64,000 nucleotides of DNA from NCBI RefSeq assembly GCF_017742245.1, contig NZ_JAGHKO010000005.1:372001-436000 (forward strand), given 5' to 3'. The position numbers were made by a program, and so were the translations under genes. Under the pieces are notes generated by a model, which searched no databases, had not been told where the DNA came from, and worked only from the letters and a program-made list of their open reading frames with translations. This document shows, one piece after another, positions 1-8,813 of this stretch (the stretch's first letter is position 1; every line of letters starts with the position of its first letter). This DNA is from Niastella soli (lineage in GTDB: Bacteria; Bacteroidota; Bacteroidia; Chitinophagales; Chitinophagaceae).

Positions 1-108
1 TATGCTAATTATAAATACGATGATCCCTGACACCAGTCCCAGCCATAAGTGCAACCAGTCATTGATGGTGCGAAAAAGTGATTTGCCGCGTTTTTTCGGG
101 TTATTCAT
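1..108 (-). CDS. PepSY-associated membrane protein, N-terminal fragment
   Basis: The first 36 codons of a minus-strand gene that runs off the window. The translation starts MNNPKKRGKSLF and continues into W-L-H-L-W-L-G-L-V-S-G and a hydrophobic helix. That is the typical start of PepSY_TM proteins, in which a histidine on the first membrane helix is thought to help bind haem for ferric-siderophore reduction. It begins 11 bases after the stop of the TonB-dependent receptor, so the two are probably co-transcribed. Receptor plus PepSY reductase is a common iron-uptake pair, and this supports the siderophore reading of the receptor. Only the N-terminus is visible, so the exact subfamily is open. 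Confidence 0.7.
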   Translation of the reverse strand, partial: MNNPKKRGKSLFRTINDWLHLWLGLVSGIIVFIISI

Positions 109-119
109 GTGCTGGCTAA

Positions 120-2603
120 CTAGAATTTATAAGTTACGGTCATTCTCATGTTACGGCGTGCTTCTACTATATACGAGTAGTAGCTGGTATTTTTAGAAGG
201 GTTGGTATCGAGCGAGGCTGCCGTTAATAATTTCCTGTTGTCGAGCAGGTTGTTCACCAGCATAGAGATACCGAATTTGTTCTTTTGGAAAGAAACCCCG
301 GCATCGGCACGGAAATAATTAGGCATATTAGGAGTGGTGGTGGTGCCTACATAACGATCGGCCAACCATTGAATACCGCCATTTACGCCAAAGCCGTTGA
401 GGGCGCCTTTACTGAAACGGTAGCTTAACCAGGCATTGGTCGTATGTGCGTTTGTATTGGGCGTTACATTACCTACTGTTTTGGTAGCTACATTGGGAGA
501 TTCTTTTGATATCTTGGAACTGGTGTACGCATAGTTGGCTACCAGGTTCAATCCTTTTGCCAGTTCACCATTAAGATCTAATTCCACACCTTTTGACTCG
601 GTTTCACCCAGCTGTGTTTGGAAAGTGATGCTGCCATTTTGGTGGGCGGGATCTGTGTCGGGGGTTAACGCATTGGTACGGTTGATCTGGTAAACGCTCA
701 CACTGCTTACCCAGCGGCCACCAAACCATTCTTTTTTCACCCCAAATTCGATGTCGTTCCCTTTAATGGGTTGGAAGGCATTGCCGGCAAAATCGGTACC
801 AGGCACGGGCACAAACGACTGGTCATACAATCCGTATACAGATGTTTGTTTGTCGATGGAGTAACTGATCCCGCCGCGGGGTGAAAATACCTGGTCTTTT
901 ATATCGGTTTTTTTGGATTTACCAACGGTTTCGGCATACGTGAAACGCAAGCCAAGTGATACGCGTAAGTTATTGTTGAAGAAACCCAGCTCGTCCTGAA
1001 CATAGGCAGATGCATAATTGGTGTAGGTAGCATAAGCGGTAGAGCCGGAACGGGTGCGGATGTTCACTGAACGATCGAAGTTAGGAATGGAATCCATAGA
1101 TAACCCATAAATAGGGTTGTACACATTAAAGATCGGTTCATACAACGGACCAGTAGCGGAATCTCTTATCCTGGCAAAACGAATGTTGGGGTTGCCTGAG
1201 CGGAAATCGCCCCAGAATTTTTTGTTACCGAAATCCAGTCCACCCAAAATACGGTGGCGAACGCTGCCGGTTTGTTCTTCGCCAGCAATCGAAAGTTGTG
1301 CAAAACGGTTTTCACCGGCTTCATCGCCGATATTATAATAACGGCTCATGTTACCCGCTGAGTCAAGGCTGTTTGCCCACACACTGCCGCTGGCCATGGC
1401 AAAGTTGAAATAGGCTACCTGCGCATGTGCTTTCCAGTGATCGTTCAATTGGTGATCGAGGTAAACGTATGCACTGTGGTCTCTGATCTTTCCGGGTGGT
1501 AATGAGGGATCGCCATAGAAGAAATCATTCGCTACGTTTTCATCAGCCAGTTTTACTTTAGAGAAGGAATAGTTACCGTTCGACAGGAATTTAATAGCCT
1601 GGTAAGTATATTCAACAGTAACGGATGTTTTGTCGTCTATCTGGTATTTAACAACGGGTGCTACCATTACCCGGTTGTTGAAATTGAATTTGGTGTGATA
1701 GTCTTTTTGCTGACCGGCCAGGTTAAGGCGGTACAATAAGCGGCCATCTTTACTTAGTTTGCCATCGAAGTCGAGGGCAGCGCGATAGGTGCTGAAGCTG
1801 CCCGCACTCATGCTAACAGACTGGTGTGATGAACCTGTTGGTTTTTTAGTTACTACATTGTAAAAACCGCCAGGCTCGCCCGCTGCCAGCATAAAACCGG
1901 CGGGTCCTTTTACGAATTCGATATTCTCGATCATGGCGGCATCTTCTGCCGTAGGGCCCCAGCTGGCTTCGATGTTCATGCCATTGCGGAAAGCGGGGAT
2001 CTTGGAACCACGCATGCGAATGTTGGCATATTGGTTATCCCAGTGGCCCAAACGCGATACGCCGCTTACGTTGCGGGTAATGCCATCCACTATATCATAT
2101 ATCTGTTGATCAGCCAGGGTGCGTTTGCTGATCACCTGAATGTTCTGGGGTGTTTCAAGGATTGAGCTGGGCAAACGAAGCGAGGAAGACACGCGGTCAA
2201 CTTTATAGCGGCCGCCAGAGCTGATCACTACTTCGGCCAGTTGCGCATCGGATAATTCCAGTTTGAAGGAAATATTACTTTGCTTGCCATTTTCTGTCAG
2301 TACCACGGTTGTTTCCAGTGGCTTGAAACCTTTTACGGTTACATTTATATGATAAGTGCCGGCAGGCAGGTTTTTAAAAATATAGAAACCACTTTCGGTA
2401 GTAAGGGTCATTTTGTCGGTACCTGCCAGTTGAACGGCTACGCTTTCGGCGGGTTCGTTATCGTTTGTAAGCACCTGGCCGGAAATAACACCTTTATTGG
2501 TGTTTATGACCTGTGCCTGCAAGGACAGCGATACAATAAGGCAAAAGAAGATCTGTAACGCAGCAGACAATAGTCTCCTGCATTGTTGGTTTGAACAATT
2601 CAT
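120..2603 (-). CDS. TonB-dependent siderophore-type receptor
   Basis: An 827-residue outer-membrane receptor. After a signal sequence ending near AQA (about residue 31) comes a CarboxypepD_reg-like beta-sandwich (about 38-115, G-Q-V-L-T-N-D and F-K-N-L-P-A-G-T-Y). Then a plug domain (about 135-250) has I-L-E-T-P-Q-N-I-Q-V-I-S and D-G-I-T-R-N-V-S-G-V, features of FhuA/FpvA-type siderophore receptors, followed by a 22-strand-type barrel ending in aromatic VTYKF. The role is energised uptake of a ferric siderophore or similar chelate across the outer membrane. The ligand cannot be read from sequence. A PepSY protein follows at once. The start ATG lies 38 bases after a TACTTTTG element that fits a Bacteroidota -7 box. 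Confidence 0.9.
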   Translation of the reverse strand: MNCSNQQCRRLLSAALQIFFCLIVSLSLQAQVINTNKGVISGQVLTNDNEPAESVAVQLAGTDKMTLTTESGFYIFKNLPAGTYHINVTVKGFKPLETTVVLTENGKQSNISFKLELSDAQLAEVVISSGGRYKVDRVSSSLRLPSSILETPQNIQVISKRTLADQQIYDIVDGITRNVSGVSRLGHWDNQYANIRMRGSKIPAFRNGMNIEASWGPTAEDAAMIENIEFVKGPAGFMLAAGEPGGFYNVVTKKPTGSSHQSVSMSAGSFSTYRAALDFDGKLSKDGRLLYRLNLAGQQKDYHTKFNFNNRVMVAPVVKYQIDDKTSVTVEYTYQAIKFLSNGNYSFSKVKLADENVANDFFYGDPSLPPGKIRDHSAYVYLDHQLNDHWKAHAQVAYFNFAMASGSVWANSLDSAGNMSRYYNIGDEAGENRFAQLSIAGEEQTGSVRHRILGGLDFGNKKFWGDFRSGNPNIRFARIRDSATGPLYEPIFNVYNPIYGLSMDSIPNFDRSVNIRTRSGSTAYATYTNYASAYVQDELGFFNNNLRVSLGLRFTYAETVGKSKKTDIKDQVFSPRGGISYSIDKQTSVYGLYDQSFVPVPGTDFAGNAFQPIKGNDIEFGVKKEWFGGRWVSSVSVYQINRTNALTPDTDPAHQNGSITFQTQLGETESKGVELDLNGELAKGLNLVANYAYTSSKISKESPNVATKTVGNVTPNTNAHTTNAWLSYRFSKGALNGFGVNGGIQWLADRYVGTTTTPNMPNYFRADAGVSFQKNKFGISMLVNNLLDNRKLLTAASLDTNPSKNTSYYSYIVEARRNMRMTVTYKF

Positions 2604-2641
2604 AATACGTAAGGTTACTATCGGGTGATTAAATCGGAGCG

Positions 2642-2649
2642 CAAAAGTA
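2642..2649 (-). promoter_or_regulatory. Candidate -7 element for the siderophore receptor
   Basis: On the minus strand this reads TACTTTTG, a match to the Bacteroidota -7 consensus TAnnTTTG, 38 bases before the receptor ATG. I did not find a good -33 TTG at the usual distance, so this is a sequence match only. Confidence 0.35.
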
Positions 2650-2944
2650 TTCGCGGATTAAATGTTAAGGTTACGCTTTTGGGAATTGCATTTATGTAAT
2701 TAGGAAAAAATTAAGTGGGGAGGTTAATACGTTGACAGGGAAAGCTTGTTGATAGGGGTGATAAGGTTGATAAGGGAAGTAAGAAGTAGGAGGTATGAAG
2801 TAGACCGAAGAAAGGTACCGAGCCGAAGGCGAGAAATGAATTTGCCCTGATCAGCCAATTGGCGAAGAGAAAGTGGTTTTCACCACTGCCCATTGCCCAC
2901 TGCCCATTGCCTTTTCCTACTGCTTACTGCCTACTGCCTTTCCC

Positions 2945-3111
2945 GGTCCTGAGCGCAGCGAAGGACCATCTCTGCCTTCTGCCGTCTGCCGTTTGCCGTC
3001 TGCCGTCTGCCGTCTGCCGTCTGCCGTTTGCCGTCTGCCGTCTGCCGTCTGCCGTCTGCCGTCTGCCGTCTGCCGTCTGCCGTCTGCCGTCTGCCGTCTG
3101 CCCTCTGCCGT
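2945..3111. repeat. Composite repeat: GGTCCT hairpin plus 20 heptads of CTGCCGT
   Basis: A palindrome-like segment (ggtcctgagcgcagcgaagg, then acc) is followed, from 2972, by exactly 20 uninterrupted 7-bp units of consensus CTGCCGT. Variants TTGCCGT, CTGCCTT and CTGCCCT occur with no indels. The flanks are also low-complexity (repeated ctgcccattgcc). All six frames read through because 7 bp times 3 gives a stop-free 7-residue peptide repeat, so apparent ORFs here are artefacts. The array ends about 70 bases before the cvfB-like start codon. The stretch 2650-2944 holds no gene that I can support. Related copies lie near 8.7 kb and 41.2 kb. Confidence 0.9.
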
Positions 3112-3180
3112 TCCTGCATTGCCTATTGCCCACTGCCCACTTCCCATTGCCTATTGCCCTTTTTTGCCGTTCTTTGCAAA

Positions 3181-4023
3181 ATGGATAGTAAAATAAAAGT
3201 AGGCGAATTTAATACGCTGAAAATCGCCCGGGGATTCGAATTTGGTATGTACCTGGGGGAGGATAAAGACGTGGTATTGCTTCCCAAACGGTTTGTGCCA
3301 CCTGGCGTAAAGGTAGGGGACGAGCTGAAGGTATTTGTTTATCACGATTCAGAAGACCGCCTGATCGCCACTACACAGCGTCCCTTTGGCGTGGTGGGGG
3401 ATATTGTAAACCTGCAGGTGGTGTCGGTAACCAAACAGGGCGCTTTTATGGATTGGGGACTGATGAAGGACCTGTTTGTGGCCAAATCACAACAATTGAT
3501 GGGCATGCGGGTAGGGGGACAATACCTGGTTAAGATCTACCTCGATGAAATGACCGGCCGCGTAGCCGCCACTGAAAAGATCGAGCGTTTTTTAAGCAAT
3601 GACTATCTTACCGTAAAAGAGCAGGACCCGGTTGATCTGGTGGTATACCGGCGTACCGATATCGGCTATGTGGTGATCATCAACAACCAGCATACTGGGG
3701 TATTACACCACAACGATATCTTCCATGAAATACAGGTAGGTGATAAATTAAAAGGATACATCAAAAATATCAGGGAAAACAATCTTATAGATGTGGGCTC
3801 CGGCAAGATGGGCTATCAGCGGGTAGAAGATGAAGCTGGTAAAATAATGCGGTTATTACAGGAGAACAATGGCTATCTGCCTTACCACGATAAATCGGAC
3901 CCGGAGGAAATCTATTCTTTTTTTGGCATGAGCAAAAAGACTTTCAAAATGACCACGGGTAATTTGTACAAGAATAAGAAGATCATCTTTACTCAGACGG
4001 GAATCAAGTTAGTAGAAGAATAA
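3181..4023 (+). CDS. CvfB-like S1 RNA-binding protein
   Basis: A 280-residue protein. The start at [15 protein letters not shown] is chosen because everything upstream in this frame is translated heptad repeat. The order fits the CvfB family (conserved virulence factor B): an N-terminal S1-like fold with L-P-K-R-F-V-P, a second S1-like domain (G-A-F-M-D-W-G-L, about residues 80-140), a third with [15 protein letters not shown] (about 160-215), and a C-terminal winged-helix segment with the family-like F-G-M-S-K-K-T-F-K (about 245-280). Family members bind RNA in the cytoplasm and affect gene expression. The target is unknown here. It stands alone and is followed by a strong hairpin terminator. 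Confidence 0.88.
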   Translation: MDSKIKVGEFNTLKIARGFEFGMYLGEDKDVVLLPKRFVPPGVKVGDELKVFVYHDSEDRLIATTQRPFGVVGDIVNLQVVSVTKQGAFMDWGLMKDLFVAKSQQLMGMRVGGQYLVKIYLDEMTGRVAATEKIERFLSNDYLTVKEQDPVDLVVYRRTDIGYVVIINNQHTGVLHHNDIFHEIQVGDKLKGYIKNIRENNLIDVGSGKMGYQRVEDEAGKIMRLLQENNGYLPYHDKSDPEEIYSFFGMSKKTFKMTTGNLYKNKKIIFTQTGIKLVEE

Positions 4024-4080
4024 GGGCAATAGGGAATGGGGGAAAGGCAGAAGGGATAGGGCAGAGATGGAAAGATAAAA

Positions 4081-4124
4081 GGCAAAGGGCTATCTACCAG
4101 CTGGCGGATGGCCCTTTGCCTTTA
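4081..4124 (+). terminator. Hairpin terminator after the cvfB-like gene
   Basis: GGCAAAGGGC pairs with GCCCTTTGCC across a roughly 20-base loop, followed by TTT. It lies about 60 bases after the stop codon. The short T-run makes it a moderate call. Confidence 0.6.
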
Positions 4125-4363
4125 TAGTATTAAGTTCTTAAGTTCGTTAGTTTTAGTCAATGCTTGTTTTAAGAAATCCCCTCCTGGGAGGGGTAGGGGT
4201 GGGTTTACCGCGAAGAGGCCATTGCCCATTGCCTTTATAGCATTAAGTTCTTAAGTTCGTTAGTTATTGAGTTTGTTAGTTTCCAATTCAATATCGTTTA
4301 GTCAATGCTTGTTTTAAAGAATCCCCTCCTGGGAGGGGTAGGGGCGGGTTTGCCGCGAAGAGC
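4118..4363. repeat. Imperfect two-copy direct repeat (C-rich element)
   Basis: Two copies of a segment run from gcctttatag(t/c)attaagttc through tcaatgcttgtttta and cccctcctgggaggggtagg to a shared cgcgaagag. The first begins near 4118 and the second near 4231. The second carries about 32 extra bases in the middle, so the spacing changes from 113 to 145. The core recurs at 41400-41450. This fills the intergenic gap before the DUF4302 gene. I see no gene in it. Confidence 0.8.
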
Positions 4364-4378
4364 CCTCTGCCCTCTGCC

Positions 4379-5692
4379 TCACCTCAATACTCCATAGAAA
4401 AACGAGCTATTATCCGATACCTTATACAACCCACCCAACAGCGGAAGATTGGGGATGTTGGTCTCAACATAATCTACTTTAAAAACAGCATCAGTGGCAA
4501 AATAATTCTGCAGCGCTTTATACTCGATTGAACGCTGGGCCCAATTGCCATCATAACTGGGGTTGGTCAGGGTGATTATTCCATTAACGTAGGTGTATGT
4601 ATAAGTTGCAATGGCCGTGAATGTGGTAGTGTTGGCGTTGCGGGTAATGAGCGTGGCCGTATTGGAACTAGCCAATACAAACCGGAGATCTACGAGTGAC
4701 CGGGGCGGCTTCATTTGACCAAATGCCGTGGCGCAGGCAAGGTATGCGGCGTTGAACCCGGAGTTAATGCCCGTCGGTGGATTTGGTGGTATATACAACT
4801 CCTTATAAATGCCATTGTAAGCAAACAGGTTCTGCATAAGTAAAATGGGTACACTGCTTTGATGCAGTACATATTTGTCGCCATTGGCGGCATATAATAT
4901 AAAGTCTCCGTTCTCCATGCCTGCTTTTACAAAAGTGATCCCGTTCACTTCAATACCCTTGCCGGAGAAGATAAGCCCTACATCTTCAAAATTATATTTA
5001 CCGGTTACCTTGGCTACCTCGTCGTTATTGTCAGTGTACTGGAAAGTCACAGTTTTGTTCGACTTGTCGAACAGGAACTGCACTTTGTTATTGAGACCGG
5101 CCATGTTGATATAGCTGTAATTTTTCCCATTGAAATAGTTATTGATGGTCTCGATGTTGTCTTTATAGGCGGCGCCGAGGTAGCGGTCTTTCTGCTCGGG
5201 GGTGACTTTTACCAGCACCAGCTCGTTCTTGTATTTGAAGCCGCGTAATATGATGCTGTCGCCATTGATACGCTCATATTCGAATTCCACGTCGCTTTGC
5301 AACCCGGCCCCGGGATTGCCGCCGTAAGTGCCAGGATTGGGGTCATGCAACATGGAAATGTAATTGTACGTATCGAAGATCAGAGTGGCGTTCATTACCC
5401 ATTTTATCCGATAGGTAGAGGTATTTGCTTTCGAAGCGGTCTCACTGTTCAGGTCGCCTACCATCAGGATAGATTGTGCCGGTTTAAAATCCATATAGAA
5501 CCCATAGCCGCCCTTTACATTGGTGGTAAGGGATGCTTTCCAGCCGTATTGGGAACTGTTCAGCGCGCTGTTAAGTTCATCGATCCGGGCCGACATCCTT
5601 TCCTCCGGTGTTTCATCAAAGATCTTTGTGTCGTCTTTTTTACAGCCGGTGGTCAACAGGAAGGCTGCAAGTATATATAGCAGTTGTTTCAT
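4379..5692 (-). CDS. DUF4302 domain lipoprotein
   Basis: A 437-residue predicted lipoprotein. A lipobox is visible (L-L-T-T-G-C, Cys17) followed by KKDDTKIF. The early sequence E-E-R-M-S-A-R-I-D-E-L-N-S-A-L, then S-Q-Y-G-W-K-A and G-G-Y-G-F-Y-M-D-F, fits DUF4302, a family found in Bacteroidota surface-lipoprotein clusters. It is the last gene of a minus-strand run: SusC, SusD, HExxH lipoprotein and this one, 11 bases after the HExxH gene. DUF4302 proteins recur beside that HExxH family, so the likely place of action is the outer-membrane import complex. The molecular role is unknown. Confidence 0.8.
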   Translation of the reverse strand: MKQLLYILAAFLLTTGCKKDDTKIFDETPEERMSARIDELNSALNSSQYGWKASLTTNVKGGYGFYMDFKPAQSILMVGDLNSETASKANTSTYRIKWVMNATLIFDTYNYISMLHDPNPGTYGGNPGAGLQSDVEFEYERINGDSIILRGFKYKNELVLVKVTPEQKDRYLGAAYKDNIETINNYFNGKNYSYINMAGLNNKVQFLFDKSNKTVTFQYTDNNDEVAKVTGKYNFEDVGLIFSGKGIEVNGITFVKAGMENGDFILYAANGDKYVLHQSSVPILLMQNLFAYNGIYKELYIPPNPPTGINSGFNAAYLACATAFGQMKPPRSLVDLRFVLASSNTATLITRNANTTTFTAIATYTYTYVNGIITLTNPSYDGNWAQRSIEYKALQNYFATDAVFKVDYVETNIPNLPLLGGLYKVSDNSSFFYGVLR

Positions 5693-5703
5693 GATCGGTT
5701 AGT

Positions 5704-7077
5704 TTATAATTTACCATAGAAATAATTATCCGGCTCGTTATTTACATAAAACCCGCCGTACTTCAGGTAATTACCGCCGCCTTCTGCCCCTGGCGGCATC
5801 CAATCGGCTTTAAACTGGTTGGTGTTAAAATAAGTATTCAGCGGGGCAAAGCCAGGTGCTGCCATTTTAGCGACTACATATTGCGTAACAGTGGTGTTGT
5901 TGGCAAGCAGGGTGAAAGTGATGGCATCATTGGCATTAATGGTATAGTTGAAATCGTACCAGGCTACAAATGTAGCGCCGGCGGCATTGGTGAATGTGTA
6001 TTGCATTTGCATTACCGTGGATGATAACAATACCACATTAAAAGAAACTGGCGTGTACCCTGCTGTTTTAAGTCCCGCTTTAACGTTTTCCCAGATCTGT
6101 TTGAATTTGGCCGACTGGCCGTATTGGGCATAAACCGGTTCGTTGAAGTTTACCACCAGTTGTGGGGTGATGAGGTTGTTTTGCCAGGCGTACAAAATAC
6201 TCTTGGTCTTATCCTTGTAAGTAAGGCGCAGTACTTTACCCACTTCATTTTGCAGGTCACGGAAGTTGATGTTGAAGTGTTGTTTGAAATAATCCACCAC
6301 CAGGGCTTCCTTCTTTTTCAATTTTGTTTGTCCATCCGTACCAGCGCCTTTTGCGTAATTATCATACCACAGTTCGCCCATAATAAGGAGGTTGGCTACT
6401 GTTTCGGCAAAGTCTTCATTGTAATTCATTCTCGCATACCTTGAAACAAACCCAAGACTTTTGGCTACGGCGAGGGTATTGTTGCCGTTTGTCCAGTCAG
6501 TCATATAATCGCTTTTTGTTACCAGTTGAAATTCCGGTTGTATGGCGATCTGTTGGTTCAGGATATGCGTGAATTCATGGTGAATGGTAAGCATTTTAGT
6601 ACTTACCTGAGCGGGGTCATTAAAGTCAAGTTTATTGAGATCATACAAAATAACCCGGCGGCCGCCATCGGCGGAGCCGAGGGTAAGGGAACCGTCGGTA
6701 TTGTAAGCCGGTGAGCCAAACAATACGAATTGTTTAGGCGTATAGGTTTTAATGAACGCCACCCCACCTGCCTTTTCGTAGGTTTTAAGAAAGATGTTGA
6801 TGATCGCGTCGGCGGTAGGTTTCACTTTGTCCAGTTTAACCGGCGATACATCTTTGCCTATATCGCCAAGCAGATCGCGTTCGTACCGGTATTGCAGCTG
6901 AATATTGTACGGGTTGGTTAAATTATCGGTGATCCATCCGTCCAGCTCGGTAGGCGCAGGATTGTCTATTATGTATTTCGACATATCTACATCCAGCGTA
7001 GATGATTTTCTGCAGGAGCCAATACTCAGGAACAGCAGCCCGTATAAACCTGTATGTAATATATTTTTTAGTTTCAT
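5704..7077 (-). CDS. Import-associated zinc metallohydrolase lipoprotein
   Basis: A 457-residue lipoprotein (lipobox ending at Cys22 in S-I-G-S-C) with a zinc-protease motif H-E-F-T-H at residues 167-171, preceded by I-H. A downstream Y-N-E-D-F-A-E-T-V could supply the third metal ligand. This fits the family described as substrate-import-associated zinc metallohydrolase lipoprotein (TIGR04549), which sits beside SusC/SusD pairs. It starts 2 bases after the SusD stop and is followed 11 bases later by the DUF4302 gene. The inferred role is cutting a peptide-type substrate at the cell surface before or during import by the neighbouring SusC. The natural substrate is unknown. Confidence 0.85.
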   Translation of the reverse strand: MKLKNILHTGLYGLLFLSIGSCRKSSTLDVDMSKYIIDNPAPTELDGWITDNLTNPYNIQLQYRYERDLLGDIGKDVSPVKLDKVKPTADAIINIFLKTYEKAGGVAFIKTYTPKQFVLFGSPAYNTDGSLTLGSADGGRRVILYDLNKLDFNDPAQVSTKMLTIHHEFTHILNQQIAIQPEFQLVTKSDYMTDWTNGNNTLAVAKSLGFVSRYARMNYNEDFAETVANLLIMGELWYDNYAKGAGTDGQTKLKKKEALVVDYFKQHFNINFRDLQNEVGKVLRLTYKDKTKSILYAWQNNLITPQLVVNFNEPVYAQYGQSAKFKQIWENVKAGLKTAGYTPVSFNVVLLSSTVMQMQYTFTNAAGATFVAWYDFNYTINANDAITFTLLANNTTVTQYVVAKMAAPGFAPLNTYFNTNQFKADWMPPGAEGGGNYLKYGGFYVNNEPDNYFYGKL

Positions 7078-7079
7078 TG

Positions 7080-8540
7080 TTATCTGGGATTTAATGGTAC
7101 GTCAGAGGTATTTACATCCTTGGGTAATTGAAACACTCTTCTGGGGTCGCCGGGTGGCAGTTCCGCGAAGGTTTCAGTGCCGCGTTGATCTATATGGTTG
7201 TGTTTTACCGTTAGGTTGTTACGAAGGATGTCCATCCACCGGATGCCTTCCTGGATGAACGCACGCTTTTTGGTATCGAGCAGGGCTGCCAGCATGGCCT
7301 GTTTGTCATCCGTTTTACCGGTAAAGGTCTTTGCTTTGGCAACGGTGAGTCCGTTAGTGGCCGGAGTATAGTTTCTGGCCCTTGCGCGGCCAAGCTCGTT
7401 CAGATCGGCAATGGCCAGGGGGTAATTCTCTTTTTGAATATAAGCTTCTGCCCGGTTCATCAATGCCTCATCAACCGTGAACAGGGGCATCATGATATAA
7501 GACAGACCAGTTCCCTGGGCTACATTGGTGATGTAAAAATATTCCTCGTATTTACCGGGGGTATAATTGGGTTCGCCATAATGCCGGATGTTGGTGCGGA
7601 AGGAAAGACCAAATACTGTAGTGCCGCCACTTTCGTTTTTTACTTTCTCTCCAAAGCCATACCGGTTTGCCCCTGCACCGCCTGCGCGTTGATAAATGGA
7701 ATAGGTGTTTGCCAGCAGCAGGTTGAAGGACCGTTCGGCCTTTGTGTTCTCTGCCTGTATTTGCTCAGAACTTAAAGACCACAGATCGCCGGCATATTGG
7801 TGGAGGTTATCGTAAAAATTGTTTTCGGGAAATATAGCGCTTACGTGTTCTATTACTTTATCCCAATCCCCTTTAAACAGATAAAAGCGGGCGGCAAATG
7901 CATGCGCGGCCTGGGGATTGAAATGGTATTTGGGTACTTCCCACGAGCCTGATCTCAACAGCTTCATACCTTCGGTGAGGTCCTGTTCAATTCTTTCGTA
8001 TACGCTTTGCACCGTGCCACGGTCGTATGGTTGAAAAACAACGGTTTCAGGTTTGTCAACATACGGGATACCCATACCGTCATTGGCGCCGCCGGGAGCA
8101 TAAGGGGTAGCAAAATGAATGGCCAGCATGTGATGCACATACGCACGGGCAATTAACGCTTCCCCTTTATAGGGAAGCACTTTGTCGCCGAAGTTGTTTT
8201 TCTCAATGGCGTCAAGGGCATGATTGGCCGATGCAATGGCCTTGTAACAGGCGATCCAGTATTCGGCGGGCGTGCAATCACTGGTGCCTTCCGGGTCGTG
8301 CCAGAAATACAGGTCCGTAAAGGGCTGACCTTCCTTAGATGCAATGGTGGTCCTGTCTTCCGCATTGTCAGAGGCGGTTTCATTAAAAAGATAGGTCCTG
8401 TCGGGATAAGCTGTTACCAACAGCTTCGCAACTTTGTCAACGGTATTTATGTCGGCCCTGTTGTCAGGGTTTTCATTCAGGTATTTTTTACAACTACCTA
8501 GTATTAGTAAAAGGGAAGTGTATATAATTAAGTGCTTCAT
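7080..8540 (-). CDS. SusD/RagB family nutrient-binding lipoprotein
   Basis: A 486-residue lipoprotein with lipobox L-I-L-G-S-C and KKYLNENPDNR, the usual opening of SusD-like proteins. Helical TPR-like segments follow (Y-K-A-I-A-S-A-N-H-A-L-D, then G-E-A-L-I-A-R-A-Y-V-H). The C-terminal RagB/SusD region contains A-L-L-D-T-K-K-R-A-F-I-Q-E-G-I-R-W-M-D-I-L-R. It should act as the surface lid that delivers substrate to the SusC barrel. It overlaps nothing and leads tightly into the metallohydrolase gene. Unusually, 273 bases of repeat DNA separate it from its SusC partner upstream. Confidence 0.93.
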   Translation of the reverse strand: MKHLIIYTSLLLILGSCKKYLNENPDNRADINTVDKVAKLLVTAYPDRTYLFNETASDNAEDRTTIASKEGQPFTDLYFWHDPEGTSDCTPAEYWIACYKAIASANHALDAIEKNNFGDKVLPYKGEALIARAYVHHMLAIHFATPYAPGGANDGMGIPYVDKPETVVFQPYDRGTVQSVYERIEQDLTEGMKLLRSGSWEVPKYHFNPQAAHAFAARFYLFKGDWDKVIEHVSAIFPENNFYDNLHQYAGDLWSLSSEQIQAENTKAERSFNLLLANTYSIYQRAGGAGANRYGFGEKVKNESGGTTVFGLSFRTNIRHYGEPNYTPGKYEEYFYITNVAQGTGLSYIMMPLFTVDEALMNRAEAYIQKENYPLAIADLNELGRARARNYTPATNGLTVAKAKTFTGKTDDKQAMLAALLDTKKRAFIQEGIRWMDILRNNLTVKHNHIDQRGTETFAELPPGDPRRVFQLPKDVNTSDVPLNPR

Positions 8541-8562
8541 TTTTTTAAGTTCAGGTTGAAAT

Positions 8563-8810
8563 GTGAGTTGTGAGTGGTGAGTGGTGAGTGGGTCCCGACT
8601 GTTGAGATTAATAATTATCTAGCACCGTCGGATTAATTCGGCCCTCTACCCTCTGCCATTTCACGTTTGCTGTCTGCCTTCTGCCGTCTGCCGTCTGCCT
8701 TCTGTCGTCTGCCATCTGCCGTTTGCCGTTTGCCGATTCCAGGCGTCCTGAGCGTAGCGAAGGACGCCCATTGCCTCGCCCGCCGAAGCTTTAGCGTAGG
8801 AGGGCCCATT
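8563..8810. repeat. Composite repeat between susC and susD
   Basis: Three modules lie in the gap between the two import genes. First, a short run of four 7-bp units (gtgagtt then gtgagtg three times, 8563-8590). Second, ten uninterrupted heptads of CTGCCGT type (8667-8736). Third, two palindromes: gcgtcctgagcgtagcgaagg-acgc (about 8744-8769) and gcccgccgaagctttagcg-taggagggccc (about 8779-8808). The same order of palindrome, heptads and palindrome is seen near 41.2 kb. No gene is supported here. Confidence 0.85.
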
Positions 8811-8813
8811 GCC

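Noticed and set aside
2859-3196. Overlapping frames of 60-109 residues on both strands across the heptad array
   Set aside because: They are translations of a stop-free 7-bp tandem repeat (and its flanks) and show only the low-complexity peptide it dictates. The same applies at 8.67 and 41.1-41.4 kb.
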